Positions 16,475 through 23,760 of a DNA stretch of 25,858 nucleotides are shown one piece after another. How positions within the stretch are numbered: position 1 is the stretch's first letter; each line of letters begins with the position of its first letter. The position numbers and the translations under genes are program-made. Origin of the DNA: a virus; the IMG/VR virus record IMGVR_UViG_3300037493_002896, positions 1-25,858 of that record; one strand, given 5' to 3'. The notes beneath the pieces were generated by a model. That model saw only the letters and a list, made by a program, of their open reading frames with translations, was not told where the DNA came from and did not search any database.

Positions 16475-16717
16475 TTATACTTTTTTGAATTTGAATGCCT
16501 TTGATATTTTGGAACTAAAGAATTTTCCTTGTGATTCAGACATTCTAAATTGCGTGTATATTTGGTGGGGAACCTCATCATACTCATACTTTGTTCCGTT
16601 TTTAAATTCAACAATTAACTTTTTTGTTATTGTATCATACTCCGTTTTTGTAACGTTTGTTGATTGGATCTCATTAATAATTTTTGACCCAACGATTTCT
16701 TCTTTTAAAATTGCCAT
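16475..16717 (-). CDS. KTSC domain protein
   Basis: This 80-aa protein is essentially one KTSC domain: a strand with TEYDTITKKLIVEFKNGTKY, then YDEVPHQIYTQFRMSESQGK, then FFSSKISKAFKFKK. The family consists of small proteins or fusions in bacteria and phages that have been linked to RNA-related functions, but no activity is firmly established. The order Tyr-x-Tyr, Val-Pro, Ser-x-Gly-x-Phe-Phe and Ile matches well. It lies downstream of a TATTTAT motif and upstream of the nucleotidyltransferase gene on the same strand. Confidence 0.85.
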   Translation of the reverse strand: MAILKEEIVGSKIINEIQSTNVTKTEYDTITKKLIVEFKNGTKYEYDEVPHQIYTQFRMSESQGKFFSSKISKAFKFKKV

Positions 16718-16739
16718 AACTTTTTTTTTAAAAATATAA

Positions 16740-16754
16740 TATTTATTATAAATA
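16740..16754. promoter_or_regulatory. Divergent TATTTAT motifs between the KTSC and secreted-protein genes
   Basis: TATTTAT on the plus strand (16740-16746) and on the minus strand (16748-16754) lie back to back. The minus site is 30 nt before the KTSC ATG. The plus site is 57 nt before the ATG at 16804. Confidence 0.4.
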
Positions 16755-16803
16755 ACTCAATAATTTGTTTATCTTTATAAAAACAATCAAAATCTTAGAA
16801 GTT

Positions 16804-17238
16804 ATGAAAAAATTTATCTTATCCGTAGTATTATCGTTTATTTCATTTGTTAGTGTTGGTCAAAAAGATACGTCGGTTGTTGATTTATCAATATTGTTCC
16901 CAAAATTATTTTCAGGGTGTAAAGATTCAGTTGTAACAAACACAAAAAATTTCTTTATTCCATTATCAAACGATTACGAAGCGATTGTATATTTTAATGA
17001 TGCTGTTTCTGCAACATATAGTAAAGGAATATATGAGGTGGGAGTTATTGATTGGAATACGACAACAAAATTTGTTTCAAATGTTTGGGTTGAGGTTACT
17101 GATGGTGAAAATCTTATCATATTACCTCTTTGTGAAATAAATCAAGCATATGAGTCGGGTGTGTTATTTTCCGAGTATGAAAAAGTATTTGACTATATAA
17201 ATAACAACTATGTAAAAATATGGGGATATGAAAAATAA
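16804..17238 (+). CDS. Small secreted protein, unknown
   Basis: The ATG at 16804 gives a 144-aa protein with a textbook signal peptide (MKKFILSVVLSFISFVSVGQ) and probable cleavage before Gln. A start at 16765 would add 13 residues ahead of the signal peptide and is less likely. The mature ~125 residues are mixed alpha/beta with two Cys (GCKDS and PLCEINQ) that could form a disulfide in the periplasm. No family was recognised. It is on the plus strand among minus-strand genes and has its own terminator, so it is expressed as a single-gene unit. It may be an envelope-acting phage factor, such as superinfection exclusion, or host-derived cargo; neither can be shown from sequence. Confidence 0.8.
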   Translation: MKKFILSVVLSFISFVSVGQKDTSVVDLSILFPKLFSGCKDSVVTNTKNFFIPLSNDYEAIVYFNDAVSATYSKGIYEVGVIDWNTTTKFVSNVWVEVTDGENLIILPLCEINQAYESGVLFSEYEKVFDYINNNYVKIWGYEK

Positions 17239-17260
17239 AACCCCTTTATGGGGTTTTATT
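17234..17260. terminator. Bidirectional terminator
   Basis: AATAAAACCCC pairs with GGGGTTTTATT around a TTTAT loop. It starts at the stop codon of the plus-strand secreted gene and precedes the end of the convergent 187-aa gene. The A and T flanks allow it to work in both directions. Confidence 0.8.
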
Positions 17261-17265
17261 TAATA

Positions 17266-17829
17266 TTATTTTGTTTGTTGATTACGATTAATAATTTTTG
17301 TATTTGCCTCCCATACCGATATTTTATCACCAGGTGAAAATTTACCAGAAAACATGGCAATATCGTTAACAATTTTTGTCATTACTGATTGGGCTTCACT
17401 TGTATCAATTCTATTTAAACCCTCATTTGCGAATTCCCTTCCGGAATTAAAATTTCCTATATTAGATTGACCTAAGTTAATCTCAAATATCCTACCGGCA
17501 AGAGTAGGTCTGCCTGAAGCATCTATTTTATATTTCACCAATTGTAACATACTAATACCTGACCTATTAACTCCATTTAAACCATAACTTTTTAAATTAA
17601 ATGGTGATTTAAATTTACTAACAATACCATTAAGTTTTGATATTTCAGTATTAATATTTACAATATCAGGGTCGTTAACATACTCATTGGTTGTTGGAGT
17701 CGTTGATGCCGAAGTTGTAGTTGCCGATGCAACCTGTTCCCCTAAATAATGTCTACTTGTTGCTGATTGATGCATTTCCAAAATTCTTGTTTTTTCGGAC
17801 TCATCTATTTTAAAAAGATTATTGTTCAT
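17266..17829 (-). CDS. Unknown protein with an ESEKTRILEMH leader
   Basis: This 187-aa protein starts with KIDESEKTRILEMHQSATSR followed by HYLGEQ, a leader pattern repeated at the N-termini of many phage proteins of marine Bacteroidota-type phages. A Thr/Ser/Ala-rich linker (about 33-50) leads to a folded domain with QLVKYKIDASGRPTLAGRIF. The N-terminal IDE and ILE tripeptides match the (I/L)xE cleavage rule of the prohead protease, so the leader could be a packaging signal. Function was not recognised. It has a TATTTAT motif 11 nt upstream and terminators on both sides. Confidence 0.75.
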   Translation of the reverse strand: MNNNLFKIDESEKTRILEMHQSATSRHYLGEQVASATTTSASTTPTTNEYVNDPDIVNINTEISKLNGIVSKFKSPFNLKSYGLNGVNRSGISMLQLVKYKIDASGRPTLAGRIFEINLGQSNIGNFNSGREFANEGLNRIDTSEAQSVMTKIVNDIAMFSGKFSPGDKISVWEANTKIINRNQQTK

Positions 17830-17840
17830 AGTTTTTTATT

Positions 17841-17847
17841 ATAAATA
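17841..17847 (-). promoter_or_regulatory. Late-type promoter motif TATTTAT (187-aa gene)
   Basis: TATTTAT in gene direction with the same GA...AATAA flanks as the site at 7371, 11 nt before the ATG. Confidence 0.5.
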
Positions 17848-17856
17848 TCTAATAAT

Positions 17857-17888
17857 AAAAAAAAGACCTACAAGAGGTCTTTTTTTTT
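17857..17888 (-). terminator. Terminator of hsp20
   Basis: AGACCT and AGGTCT pair around ACAAG, extended by seven A-T pairs, giving a long U run on the minus strand. It overlaps the end of the hsp20 gene. Confidence 0.85.
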
Positions 17889-18249
17889 AACTTAACAAAC
17901 TTATCACTCGTTTTTTACTTTCCGTTTTGAATGGGAGTGTAACCATTAGAATTCCGTCACTTATCTCCGCCTTTATTTTTTCTTCATCATACTTATTCCC
18001 GATGGTATAGGATCTTGAAATTGAATTGTTTTTAATTGGGTCTTTTAAACCGTCAATATTAATTGACCTCTTACCTTCAATAGATAATATACCCTCCTTT
18101 AATTCAACCGTCAAGTTATCCTTATTATACCCCGGTAAATCCATAATACATACAGTGGATTCTTCTGTACGATAAGTTTGTAATAGATCTGTTGGTCTTT
18201 TTGTTAATGCACTAAATGCGTTAAAATCATCAAAAATTGCGTTAAACAT
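17887..18249 (-). CDS. Small heat-shock protein Hsp20 (alpha-crystallin domain)
   Basis: This 120-aa ATP-independent holdase binds unfolding proteins. The alpha-crystallin domain covers about residues 32-112: DLPGYNKDNLTVELKEGILS, then IEGKR, then SRSYTIGNKYDEEKIKAEIS, then DGILMVTLPF. The C-terminal RVISLLS provides the IxL-type anchor used for oligomerisation. The N-terminal arm is short. The gene is divergent from the Clp ATPase gene, and two palindromic operators lie between them, so the pair is probably co-regulated. Phage Hsp20 genes are known in T4-like cyanophages and others and may help folding of virion proteins. Confidence 0.93.
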   Translation of the reverse strand: MFNAIFDDFNAFSALTKRPTDLLQTYRTEESTVCIMDLPGYNKDNLTVELKEGILSIEGKRSINIDGLKDPIKNNSISRSYTIGNKYDEEKIKAEISDGILMVTLPFKTESKKRVISLLS

Positions 18250-18315
18250 CGTTTTATTTTTTTTATTGTTTATTTGTGGTCATTTTTTTACTAAATGCAT
18301 GCCAAAATATAAAAC

Positions 18316-18330
18316 CTGACATTTTGTCAG
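18316..18330. promoter_or_regulatory. Palindromic operator 1 (hsp20/clp)
   Basis: CTGACATTTTGTCAG is a 15-bp perfect inverted repeat (6+3+6) in the divergent hsp20/clp intergenic region. It looks like a dimer-binding operator. The regulator is not identified. Confidence 0.65.
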
Positions 18331-18347
18331 TATGTAAAAAAAGTTAA

Positions 18348-18360
18348 TGACATATTGTCA
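18348..18360. promoter_or_regulatory. Palindromic operator 2 (hsp20/clp)
   Basis: TGACATATTGTCA repeats the core TGACA-N3-TGTCA of operator 1. The two centres are 31 bp apart, about three helical turns, so two dimers could bind the same DNA face. It lies about 25-35 bp upstream of a TATAAT-like sequence at 18384. Confidence 0.65.
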
Positions 18361-18412
18361 AATTAATATACTTTTTGATATATTATAATTAAACTTTAAA
18401 AAAGAGAAAATA

Positions 18413-20458
18413 ATGATAGAAAACATGGATAGTGAAGACAAAAACAAAAAGTCATCAGATAAAGGAACACCAGTATTAGATAACTTCAGTAGAGATCTTA
18501 ATAAACTAGCAGAAGAAGGTAAATTAGATCCTGTAGTTGGTAGAGAACCTGAAATTATGAGGATTGCTCAAATCCTATCAAGAAGAAAGAAAAATAACCC
18601 AATTATTGTTGGAGAACCTGGTTGTGGTAAAACTGCAATTGTAGAAGGTTTGGCAATGAAAATATATGAAGGTGATTGTCCTAAAAATTTGATGGATAAA
18701 CGTATCGTATCTTTGGATATGAACTCAATTGTTGCAGGAACAAAGTATCGTGGTCAGTTTGAGGAACGAATGAAAGTTATTATTGAGGAACTTCAGAACA
18801 ACCCCAATATTGTGGTTTTTATTGATGAGATCCATACGATTGTTGGTGCAGGTAGTTCATCAGGATCATTAGATGCTTCCAACATCTTTAAACCAGCACT
18901 TGCCCGAGGGGAAATACAATGCGTCGGAGCAACAACATTAGATGAATATCGTAAGAATTTTGAGAAAGATGGGGCGTTAGAAAGACGTTTCCAAAAGGTT
19001 ATTGTTGATCCATCAACAAAAGAAGAAACTTTAATCATCCTACAAAATAGTAAGGCAAAATATGAAGCACACCATAAAGTATCGTACACAGATGAGATTT
19101 TGGGATTATGTGTTGAACTTGCGGATCGTTATATCACAGATCGTGAATTTCCCGATAAAGCGTTTGACATCTTAGATGAGGTTGGTGCCAGATCTCAAGT
19201 GGATATAAAATTACCTGAAGTAATTGAGAAGTTGAAACAACAGGCATCTGATATCAAACAAGAAAAAATTGATGTTATTAAAAGTCAGAAGTTTGAGATG
19301 GCCGCTGAGTTGAGAGATAAGGAACGAAAAATCATCACAAAACTTGCCGAAGAGAAAAAGAAATTTGACGAAGAACTTACAATTAAAAAGAAGGAAATAT
19401 CCCCAGAATTAGTATATGAGGTTGTTTCCAATATGACTAAAATACCTGTAAGTAAAATCACAATTGATGAAACAAAATCATTAGTTAATCTTGAGGATAC
19501 CCTTAATGATTTGGTTATTGGTCAAGAAGAGGCGGTTGCAAAAATATCAAAAGCAATCAGAAGAAATAGAGTTGGAATTAAGGATCCAAATAAACCAATC
19601 GGTTCATTTATATTCTTGGGATCAACAGGTGTGGGTAAAACATTCTTGGCTAAGAAACTAGCAAAAGAGATCTTTGGTAATGAAGATAATATGATCCGTG
19701 TGGATATGTCCGAATACCAAGAGAAACATACCATCTCCCGTTTAATTGGATCACCTCCAGGATACGTTGGACACGAAGAGGGAGGACAACTTACCGAACA
19801 AGTTAAAAACAAACCATATTCGGTAATTTTGTTTGATGAGATTGAGAAAGCAAACAAAGACATATTTTCAACATTATTACAGATGTTGGACGATGGTCAC
19901 CTTACGGATAGTTTAGGTAGAAAGATTAATTTCAAAAATTGTTTAATTATTATGACTTCAAACATAGGGGTTAGAAAATTACAAGATTTTGGTGGTGGAA
20001 TGGGATTCAAGAAGAGTGATTATGTTGAGGAAGAACATAAACGAGATATTCTTAAATCTGAGTTAAGTAAATTTTTCGCCCCTGAATTCCTTAACAGAAT
20101 TGACGATGTTATTATCTTTAATTCACTTAAGAAAGATCATATTGATAAGATTGTTAAACTTGAGATTGACATTTTGTTAAATAGATTAACAAAAATGAAA
20201 TATAACTTTATTGCCGATTATTCGGTTATTGAGCTGATTTCAAAAGTTGGGTTTGATGAGATGTTTGGTGCCCGTCCTCTAAAACGAGCAATCCAAGATA
20301 AAATTGAGGATCTAATATCTGAAGGTATTTTAATTGGGGATGTTAAGGAAAATACTGAATATACTCTCATGGTTGAAAACGATTCGGTAAAGATTGTTGG
20401 ACCATCAACACCAAAAGAAAAACCAAAAAGAACTAAAAAGAAAAAGGAGGTTGAATAA
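18413..20458 (+). CDS. ClpC/ClpA-type AAA+ unfoldase lacking the N-domain
   Basis: This 681-aa double-AAA+ ATPase unfolds proteins. AAA-1 has Walker A GEPGCGKT (67-74), Walker B VVFIDEIH (134-141) and an arginine finger in ALERRF. A UVR-like helix pair (about 286-310, [12 protein letters not shown]) marks the ClpC type. AAA-2 has Walker A GSTGVGKT (403-410), Walker [11 protein letters not shown] (471-480) and sensor 2 GARPLKRAI. The loop used by ClpA/ClpC to dock on ClpP is present as MGF (530-532). Host ClpC/ClpA carry ~140 extra N-terminal residues for adaptor binding; here AAA-1 begins almost at once, after a short basic-acidic tail. The C-terminus is Lys-rich. An ATG at 18425 is an alternative start. 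It probably works with host ClpP on altered substrates. Confidence 0.93.
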   Translation: MIENMDSEDKNKKSSDKGTPVLDNFSRDLNKLAEEGKLDPVVGREPEIMRIAQILSRRKKNNPIIVGEPGCGKTAIVEGLAMKIYEGDCPKNLMDKRIVSLDMNSIVAGTKYRGQFEERMKVIIEELQNNPNIVVFIDEIHTIVGAGSSSGSLDASNIFKPALARGEIQCVGATTLDEYRKNFEKDGALERRFQKVIVDPSTKEETLIILQNSKAKYEAHHKVSYTDEILGLCVELADRYITDREFPDKAFDILDEVGARSQVDIKLPEVIEKLKQQASDIKQEKIDVIKSQKFEMAAELRDKERKIITKLAEEKKKFDEELTIKKKEISPELVYEVVSNMTKIPVSKITIDETKSLVNLEDTLNDLVIGQEEAVAKISKAIRRNRVGIKDPNKPIGSFIFLGSTGVGKTFLAKKLAKEIFGNEDNMIRVDMSEYQEKHTISRLIGSPPGYVGHEEGGQLTEQVKNKPYSVILFDEIEKANKDIFSTLLQMLDDGHLTDSLGRKINFKNCLIIMTSNIGVRKLQDFGGGMGFKKSDYVEEEHKRDILKSELSKFFAPEFLNRIDDVIIFNSLKKDHIDKIVKLEIDILLNRLTKMKYNFIADYSVIELISKVGFDEMFGARPLKRAIQDKIEDLISEGILIGDVKENTEYTLMVENDSVKIVGPSTPKEKPKRTKKKKEVE

Positions 20459-20470
20459 CCTCCTTTTTTT
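20443..20470 (+). terminator. Terminator of the clp gene (bidirectional)
   Basis: AAAGGAGGTT and AACCTCCTTT form a perfect 10-bp stem around GAAT, followed by T's. The stem contains the clp stop codon. An A run on the other side also serves the convergent 93-aa gene. Confidence 0.88.
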
Positions 20471-20750
20471 AAATACTATATCTTCCTGATTCCCGATCTT
20501 GTTCGGCACTTAATTCGTGTTTTAAAACTCCAACATAATCTTCAAGTTCTGCAATAACTTGATTTATTCTTACAATTCTTTCACGACTACTCAACATTTT
20601 ACCGTTTGATTGTTGTTTTTTATAATAAGGATGAAGTAATTCTTTTAACTCCATATATAAATCAATACCTTCTTTATCTCTAATTTCATTAATAGTTTTA
20701 GATATAATTCTAGTAAGATCCGATTCGTTTAATTTTACAATTTTTTTCAT
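20469..20750 (-). CDS. Small protein with a KLNESDLTRII leader
   Basis: This 93-aa, all-helical protein starts MKKIVKLNESDLTRIISKTI, a leader found on many phage proteins of this type, with LNE and INE tripeptides that fit the prohead protease rule. The rest is a charged coiled coil (MYLEL-type heptads; INQVIAELEDYVGVLKHEL). Function is unknown. The TATTTAT motif is 4 nt upstream of the ATG, and the end of the gene shares the terminator of the convergent clp gene. Confidence 0.72.
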   Translation of the reverse strand: MKKIVKLNESDLTRIISKTINEIRDKEGIDLYMELKELLHPYYKKQQSNGKMLSSRERIVRINQVIAELEDYVGVLKHELSAEQDRESGRYSI

Positions 20751-20754
20751 ACAT

Positions 20755-20761
20755 ATAAATA
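20755..20761 (-). promoter_or_regulatory. Late-type promoter motif TATTTAT (93-aa gene)
   Basis: TATTTAT in gene direction, 4 nt before the ATG, again implying a leaderless or very short leader. Confidence 0.35.
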
Positions 20762-20780
20762 TGCGGTAAAAGCAAAAAAA

Positions 20781-21566
20781 TTAATGTTTTGTATAACCAA
20801 GTTCTTCAATCATTAATTTACCAACTTTAATTCCATTATAGACATCATCCACAACAACATATTCGTTTGGTGTATGGTATCTATAGTAACCAATTGATAT
20901 GTTGAAACACGAGATCCCATACATAGTGTGAATTGGATATATATCAGTATATGGGTGCTTGTGATATTTCGTATCTGCCGGGAAATGTTCTGTAATTAAT
21001 CTACCACCAACTTTGAAGAAATCACTATCTCTTTTAAACATATTAACACTCATTAGATATTCTGAGATCATATTGTTCTCTGGAGCATCAAACTGAATTG
21101 CATATCCAATATTTTTAAAGAATTCCGGATCTGAATTAAATGATCCCTTACAACCTGTTTCTTCGGATACAAAGAATGCCGCCTTCAAGTTTGGTAATTC
21201 TTTTAATAACTCCAAACAACCAAAAACACCACATTTATCATCACCACCAATTCCCGTTGGGTTTCCGTTATCATTATATGCCTTTAAGGATAGTTTAATA
21301 TTTCCTTGAGCATCAGGTAGCATTTCTTCAACAACGTTGATTGTGTCGATATTATGAACCGTATCAGTATGTGCAACAACACAAGGGAAGAATTCAACAT
21401 TCACATCAGTTTGTTTTGTCGCATAGATATTGTAATGTTTATCCACATAATAGGTAATACTATTTTGGTCTAACCAATCACAGATGTATTGGATCATTAA
21501 ATCCTCTTGATAAGTTTTTGTCGGAACCGACAATACATCTTTTAATAATTCATAATTTCTTTCCAT
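20781..21566 (-). CDS. Zinc aminopeptidase-like protein, M20/M42 (PepT-like) fold
   Basis: This 261-aa co-catalytic metallopeptidase has the full metal set: VAHTDTVH (His66, catalytic Asp68), GIGGDDKCG (bridging Asp109), SEETGCKGS (Glu135 catalytic, Glu136 ligand), QFDAP (Asp160) and YHTPNE (His231). The order and spacing fit M20/M28/M42 peptidases such as tripeptidase PepT. At 261 aa it is shorter than PepT (about 400 aa), and the lid or dimerisation domain looks reduced. No signal peptide is present, so it should act in the cytoplasm, trimming peptides, perhaps those released by Clp proteases. The adjacent -7-like TATATTTG at 21577-21584 in gene direction may be its promoter. Confidence 0.85.
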   Translation of the reverse strand: MERNYELLKDVLSVPTKTYQEDLMIQYICDWLDQNSITYYVDKHYNIYATKQTDVNVEFFPCVVAHTDTVHNIDTINVVEEMLPDAQGNIKLSLKAYNDNGNPTGIGGDDKCGVFGCLELLKELPNLKAAFFVSEETGCKGSFNSDPEFFKNIGYAIQFDAPENNMISEYLMSVNMFKRDSDFFKVGGRLITEHFPADTKYHKHPYTDIYPIHTMYGISCFNISIGYYRYHTPNEYVVVDDVYNGIKVGKLMIEELGYTKH

Positions 21567-21576
21567 ACCACAAATA

Positions 21577-21584
21577 TACGGAAT
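21577..21584 (-). promoter_or_regulatory. Host-type -7 element before the peptidase gene
   Basis: In gene direction CGTATATTTGTGGT holds TATATTTG, an exact TAnnTTTG match, about 7-14 nt before the ATG. No TTG is seen at 19 nt upstream. Position is approximate by one or two bases. Confidence 0.35.
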
Positions 21585-21622
21585 TTATTTGAATTAAATA
21601 TTTTATTTATAATTATTTTAAA

Positions 21623-21961
21623 TTATAAGTCTCCTCTAACCATATTTGGGAAGGTTAAGTCTAAAAAAAGAGGTGTGTGTCCCCTCAAATTATAGGTTTC
21701 ATCCAACCATTTATTAATAATATCCTGTGTTTGATTGTATTCCATACCAAAAATGGATTCAAAAAATGCCCAAATTTTATTGTAATTTATATAAACATAT
21801 CCATTTTTATCATCTTGGTAATAGAAAAATAACGGTTTTCGGTCTCTACCAACATAAAATGTTCTACTACCTTTAACCACTTCAGTTAAATCACCAAACT
21901 CTTTGTTTAACCATTTTAATACCAACCTGTCTCTACTATTTTCAGTTATTATTATTTTCAT
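21623..21961 (-). CDS. Unknown protein, stand-alone copy of a duplicated domain
   Basis: This 112-aa protein is a paralogue of the C-terminal domain of the 567-aa protein next door. Both share LKWLNKEFGDLTEVVKG, an aromatic Tyr/Phe-Tyr-Val strand, INY(N/D)(K/R)IWA and ESIF, then a WL(D/K)E(T/V)YNL helix. The start follows the upstream stop by 1 nt, so it is translationally coupled. No family was recognised. The domain has alpha/beta character with conserved Trp and Asp residues. The duplication suggests the two act together or on related targets. Confidence 0.78.
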   Translation of the reverse strand: MKIIITENSRDRLVLKWLNKEFGDLTEVVKGSRTFYVGRDRKPLFFYYQDDKNGYVYINYNKIWAFFESIFGMEYNQTQDIINKWLDETYNLRGHTPLFLDLTFPNMVRGDL

Positions 21962-21962
21962 A

Positions 21963-23666
21963 TTATTTCCGTAATAAAGGTCTGTTCCATTTAATTATCT
22001 CATTCCAATCTGTATATACTCTGTATCCCTCTAAATTATAGACCTCTTTCAACCATACCCTCAGTATTTCCTGTATTTGTAAATCATTAAAACTAAAAAT
22101 GGATTCAAGAAGTGCCCAAATTCTGTCATAATTTATAAAAATTGTAATTATAGGACTTTTTATATCATTATAATAATTTATATAATATATTAACGGCAAT
22201 CCCTTTTTATCAACATAGTATGTTTTAGTACCCTTAACTACTTCAGTTAAATCACCAAATTCCTTGTTTAACCACTTTAATGCGGTTTTAAATTTATGAT
22301 CAACCGATTCGGTAAAGATTTTTTTATTCTCAAATAACTCATATTGGGTCTCAAAACGTTTAAACTCATCATAACTCATAGATCGTTTCTCAGCTGCTTT
22401 ATCACCCCCCTTAACAATAAGAATAAGATTATTTGTCTTCTTATCAATATACTCAATTCTAAAATTCAAGTCAGGGTTAAGTTTACTTTTAATCCATTTA
22501 TCAAAACCATACTCACTAGATATATTTGATTTAATTTCTGAATATTCGTAAATATCTTTAAACTCATTACCTTCAACAATTTTATCATAAACCCTATCAA
22601 TATAATATTTGGCATCACCATTAAAATCCACAAAATCAAAATCATCACAACTTGTATTCCAATACATTTCATCATACCACCCGTGAGAGTTATTATCAAA
22701 TTTTTTAATAATTGTCATTAATAATTCCTCCAACGTTTGACTTTTATTCCCCACAACATTAAATAACTTTATTAAAGTATTAACGGTGGTTTTATATCTA
22801 CGTAATGGATATACTTCAATTATCCCAACAGTAAAAAATTTATTACCAAACTCATCAAATAATTCCTTATGTATTTTACTCATAATACACGCACTCTGAA
22901 TTGATGACCACGCATTAGTGATCTCATCAGCGGCATCCCTAAAGTTATCGGAAAATAAACTCATACTATCTTCAACAGTTAACTCAGAAGGGTCTTTTGT
23001 TAACAACGAAACGATTTCATCAACTTTTTCCCTATTTTCATCATTCAGATAATCACCATAGATATGACCCTCATCCCATTCAGTTGAAGTTTCATACCGT
23101 TCCTGATCATCACGACCATCATTATCCAAATGGTTAATTATATCATAAATGGAATCTTGATCCATTTCTTCAAATAATTTCAAATATTCCTCATAATCAG
23201 TAAAACCAATAGTGATTTTACTTAACCCAGGAGATTTTTCGTTAAAAACAATATCATCCAATAGTGAATCATAACTACCTAAATGTCTCCAACCAGGGTC
23301 ATAACCATTTTTTATCTTAACCAATAATTCATATACTTTACTACCAAAAACCTTCTCACCAATAAGACCCTTAATAGTTGGGAATTCTTCATAGATATCC
23401 GTCGGATCAGTGAAAGTAACATTACTACTAATGTTTCTGAATTCAGTTTTACCAGCATCATTATACATAGAATAAACTTCATCAACACTACTATCAATAA
23501 TGAAATATAAATCACCATTACGGTATTTATCATTCCAATTATCCTTATAATCCCACCCACCAAAATACTCAGCAGCCTTATGATCAAAAACTTCAATAAA
23601 TATTACTTTATCGTCCTCAAAAATAATTTTACTCGTTTCGTATGGGTTGTATTCTCCGTTTTCCAT
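21963..23666 (-). CDS. Large unknown protein carrying the duplicated C-terminal domain
   Basis: This 567-aa acidic protein is rich in Asp, Tyr, Phe and Asn. Residues 1-110 hold a strand-rich region (IIFEDDKVIFIEVFDHKAAE, then FGGWDYKDNWND). The middle is helical with many DD/EE pairs. Residues ~455-567 repeat the 112-aa protein downstream (ALKWLNKEFGDLTEVVKGTK). No catalytic motif or known family was recognised. Just before the C-terminal domain, IFTESVDHKF parallels the start IITENSRDRL of the small copy, so the large gene probably arose by fusion, or the small one by duplication. It has a TATTTAT motif and is divergent from the tmRNA gene. Confidence 0.8.
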   Translation of the reverse strand: MENGEYNPYETSKIIFEDDKVIFIEVFDHKAAEYFGGWDYKDNWNDKYRNGDLYFIIDSSVDEVYSMYNDAGKTEFRNISSNVTFTDPTDIYEEFPTIKGLIGEKVFGSKVYELLVKIKNGYDPGWRHLGSYDSLLDDIVFNEKSPGLSKITIGFTDYEEYLKLFEEMDQDSIYDIINHLDNDGRDDQERYETSTEWDEGHIYGDYLNDENREKVDEIVSLLTKDPSELTVEDSMSLFSDNFRDAADEITNAWSSIQSACIMSKIHKELFDEFGNKFFTVGIIEVYPLRRYKTTVNTLIKLFNVVGNKSQTLEELLMTIIKKFDNNSHGWYDEMYWNTSCDDFDFVDFNGDAKYYIDRVYDKIVEGNEFKDIYEYSEIKSNISSEYGFDKWIKSKLNPDLNFRIEYIDKKTNNLILIVKGGDKAAEKRSMSYDEFKRFETQYELFENKKIFTESVDHKFKTALKWLNKEFGDLTEVVKGTKTYYVDKKGLPLIYYINYYNDIKSPIITIFINYDRIWALLESIFSFNDLQIQEILRVWLKEVYNLEGYRVYTDWNEIIKWNRPLLRK

Positions 23667-23675
23667 ATATAATTA

Positions 23676-23682
23676 ATAAATA
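23676..23682 (-). promoter_or_regulatory. Late-type promoter motif TATTTAT (567-aa gene)
   Basis: TATTTAT in gene direction, 9 nt before the ATG and just upstream of the oppositely directed tmRNA promoter. Confidence 0.45.
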
Positions 23683-23692
23683 TCAATAATAG

Positions 23693-23722
23693 TTGGAATA
23701 TTGAGTTTTTGTATTATCTTTG
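23693..23722 (+). promoter_or_regulatory. Host-type promoter of the tmRNA gene
   Basis: TTG (23693-23695), exactly 19 nt, then TATCTTTG (23715-23722): a perfect match to the Bacteroidota housekeeping promoter TTG-N19-TAnnTTTG. Transcription would begin near 23729, leaving a leader of about 30 nt to be trimmed from the mature tmRNA. Confidence 0.85.
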
Positions 23723-23760
23723 TATTTATAGAAACGAAAGTTCTTTGATTTATGACATAC

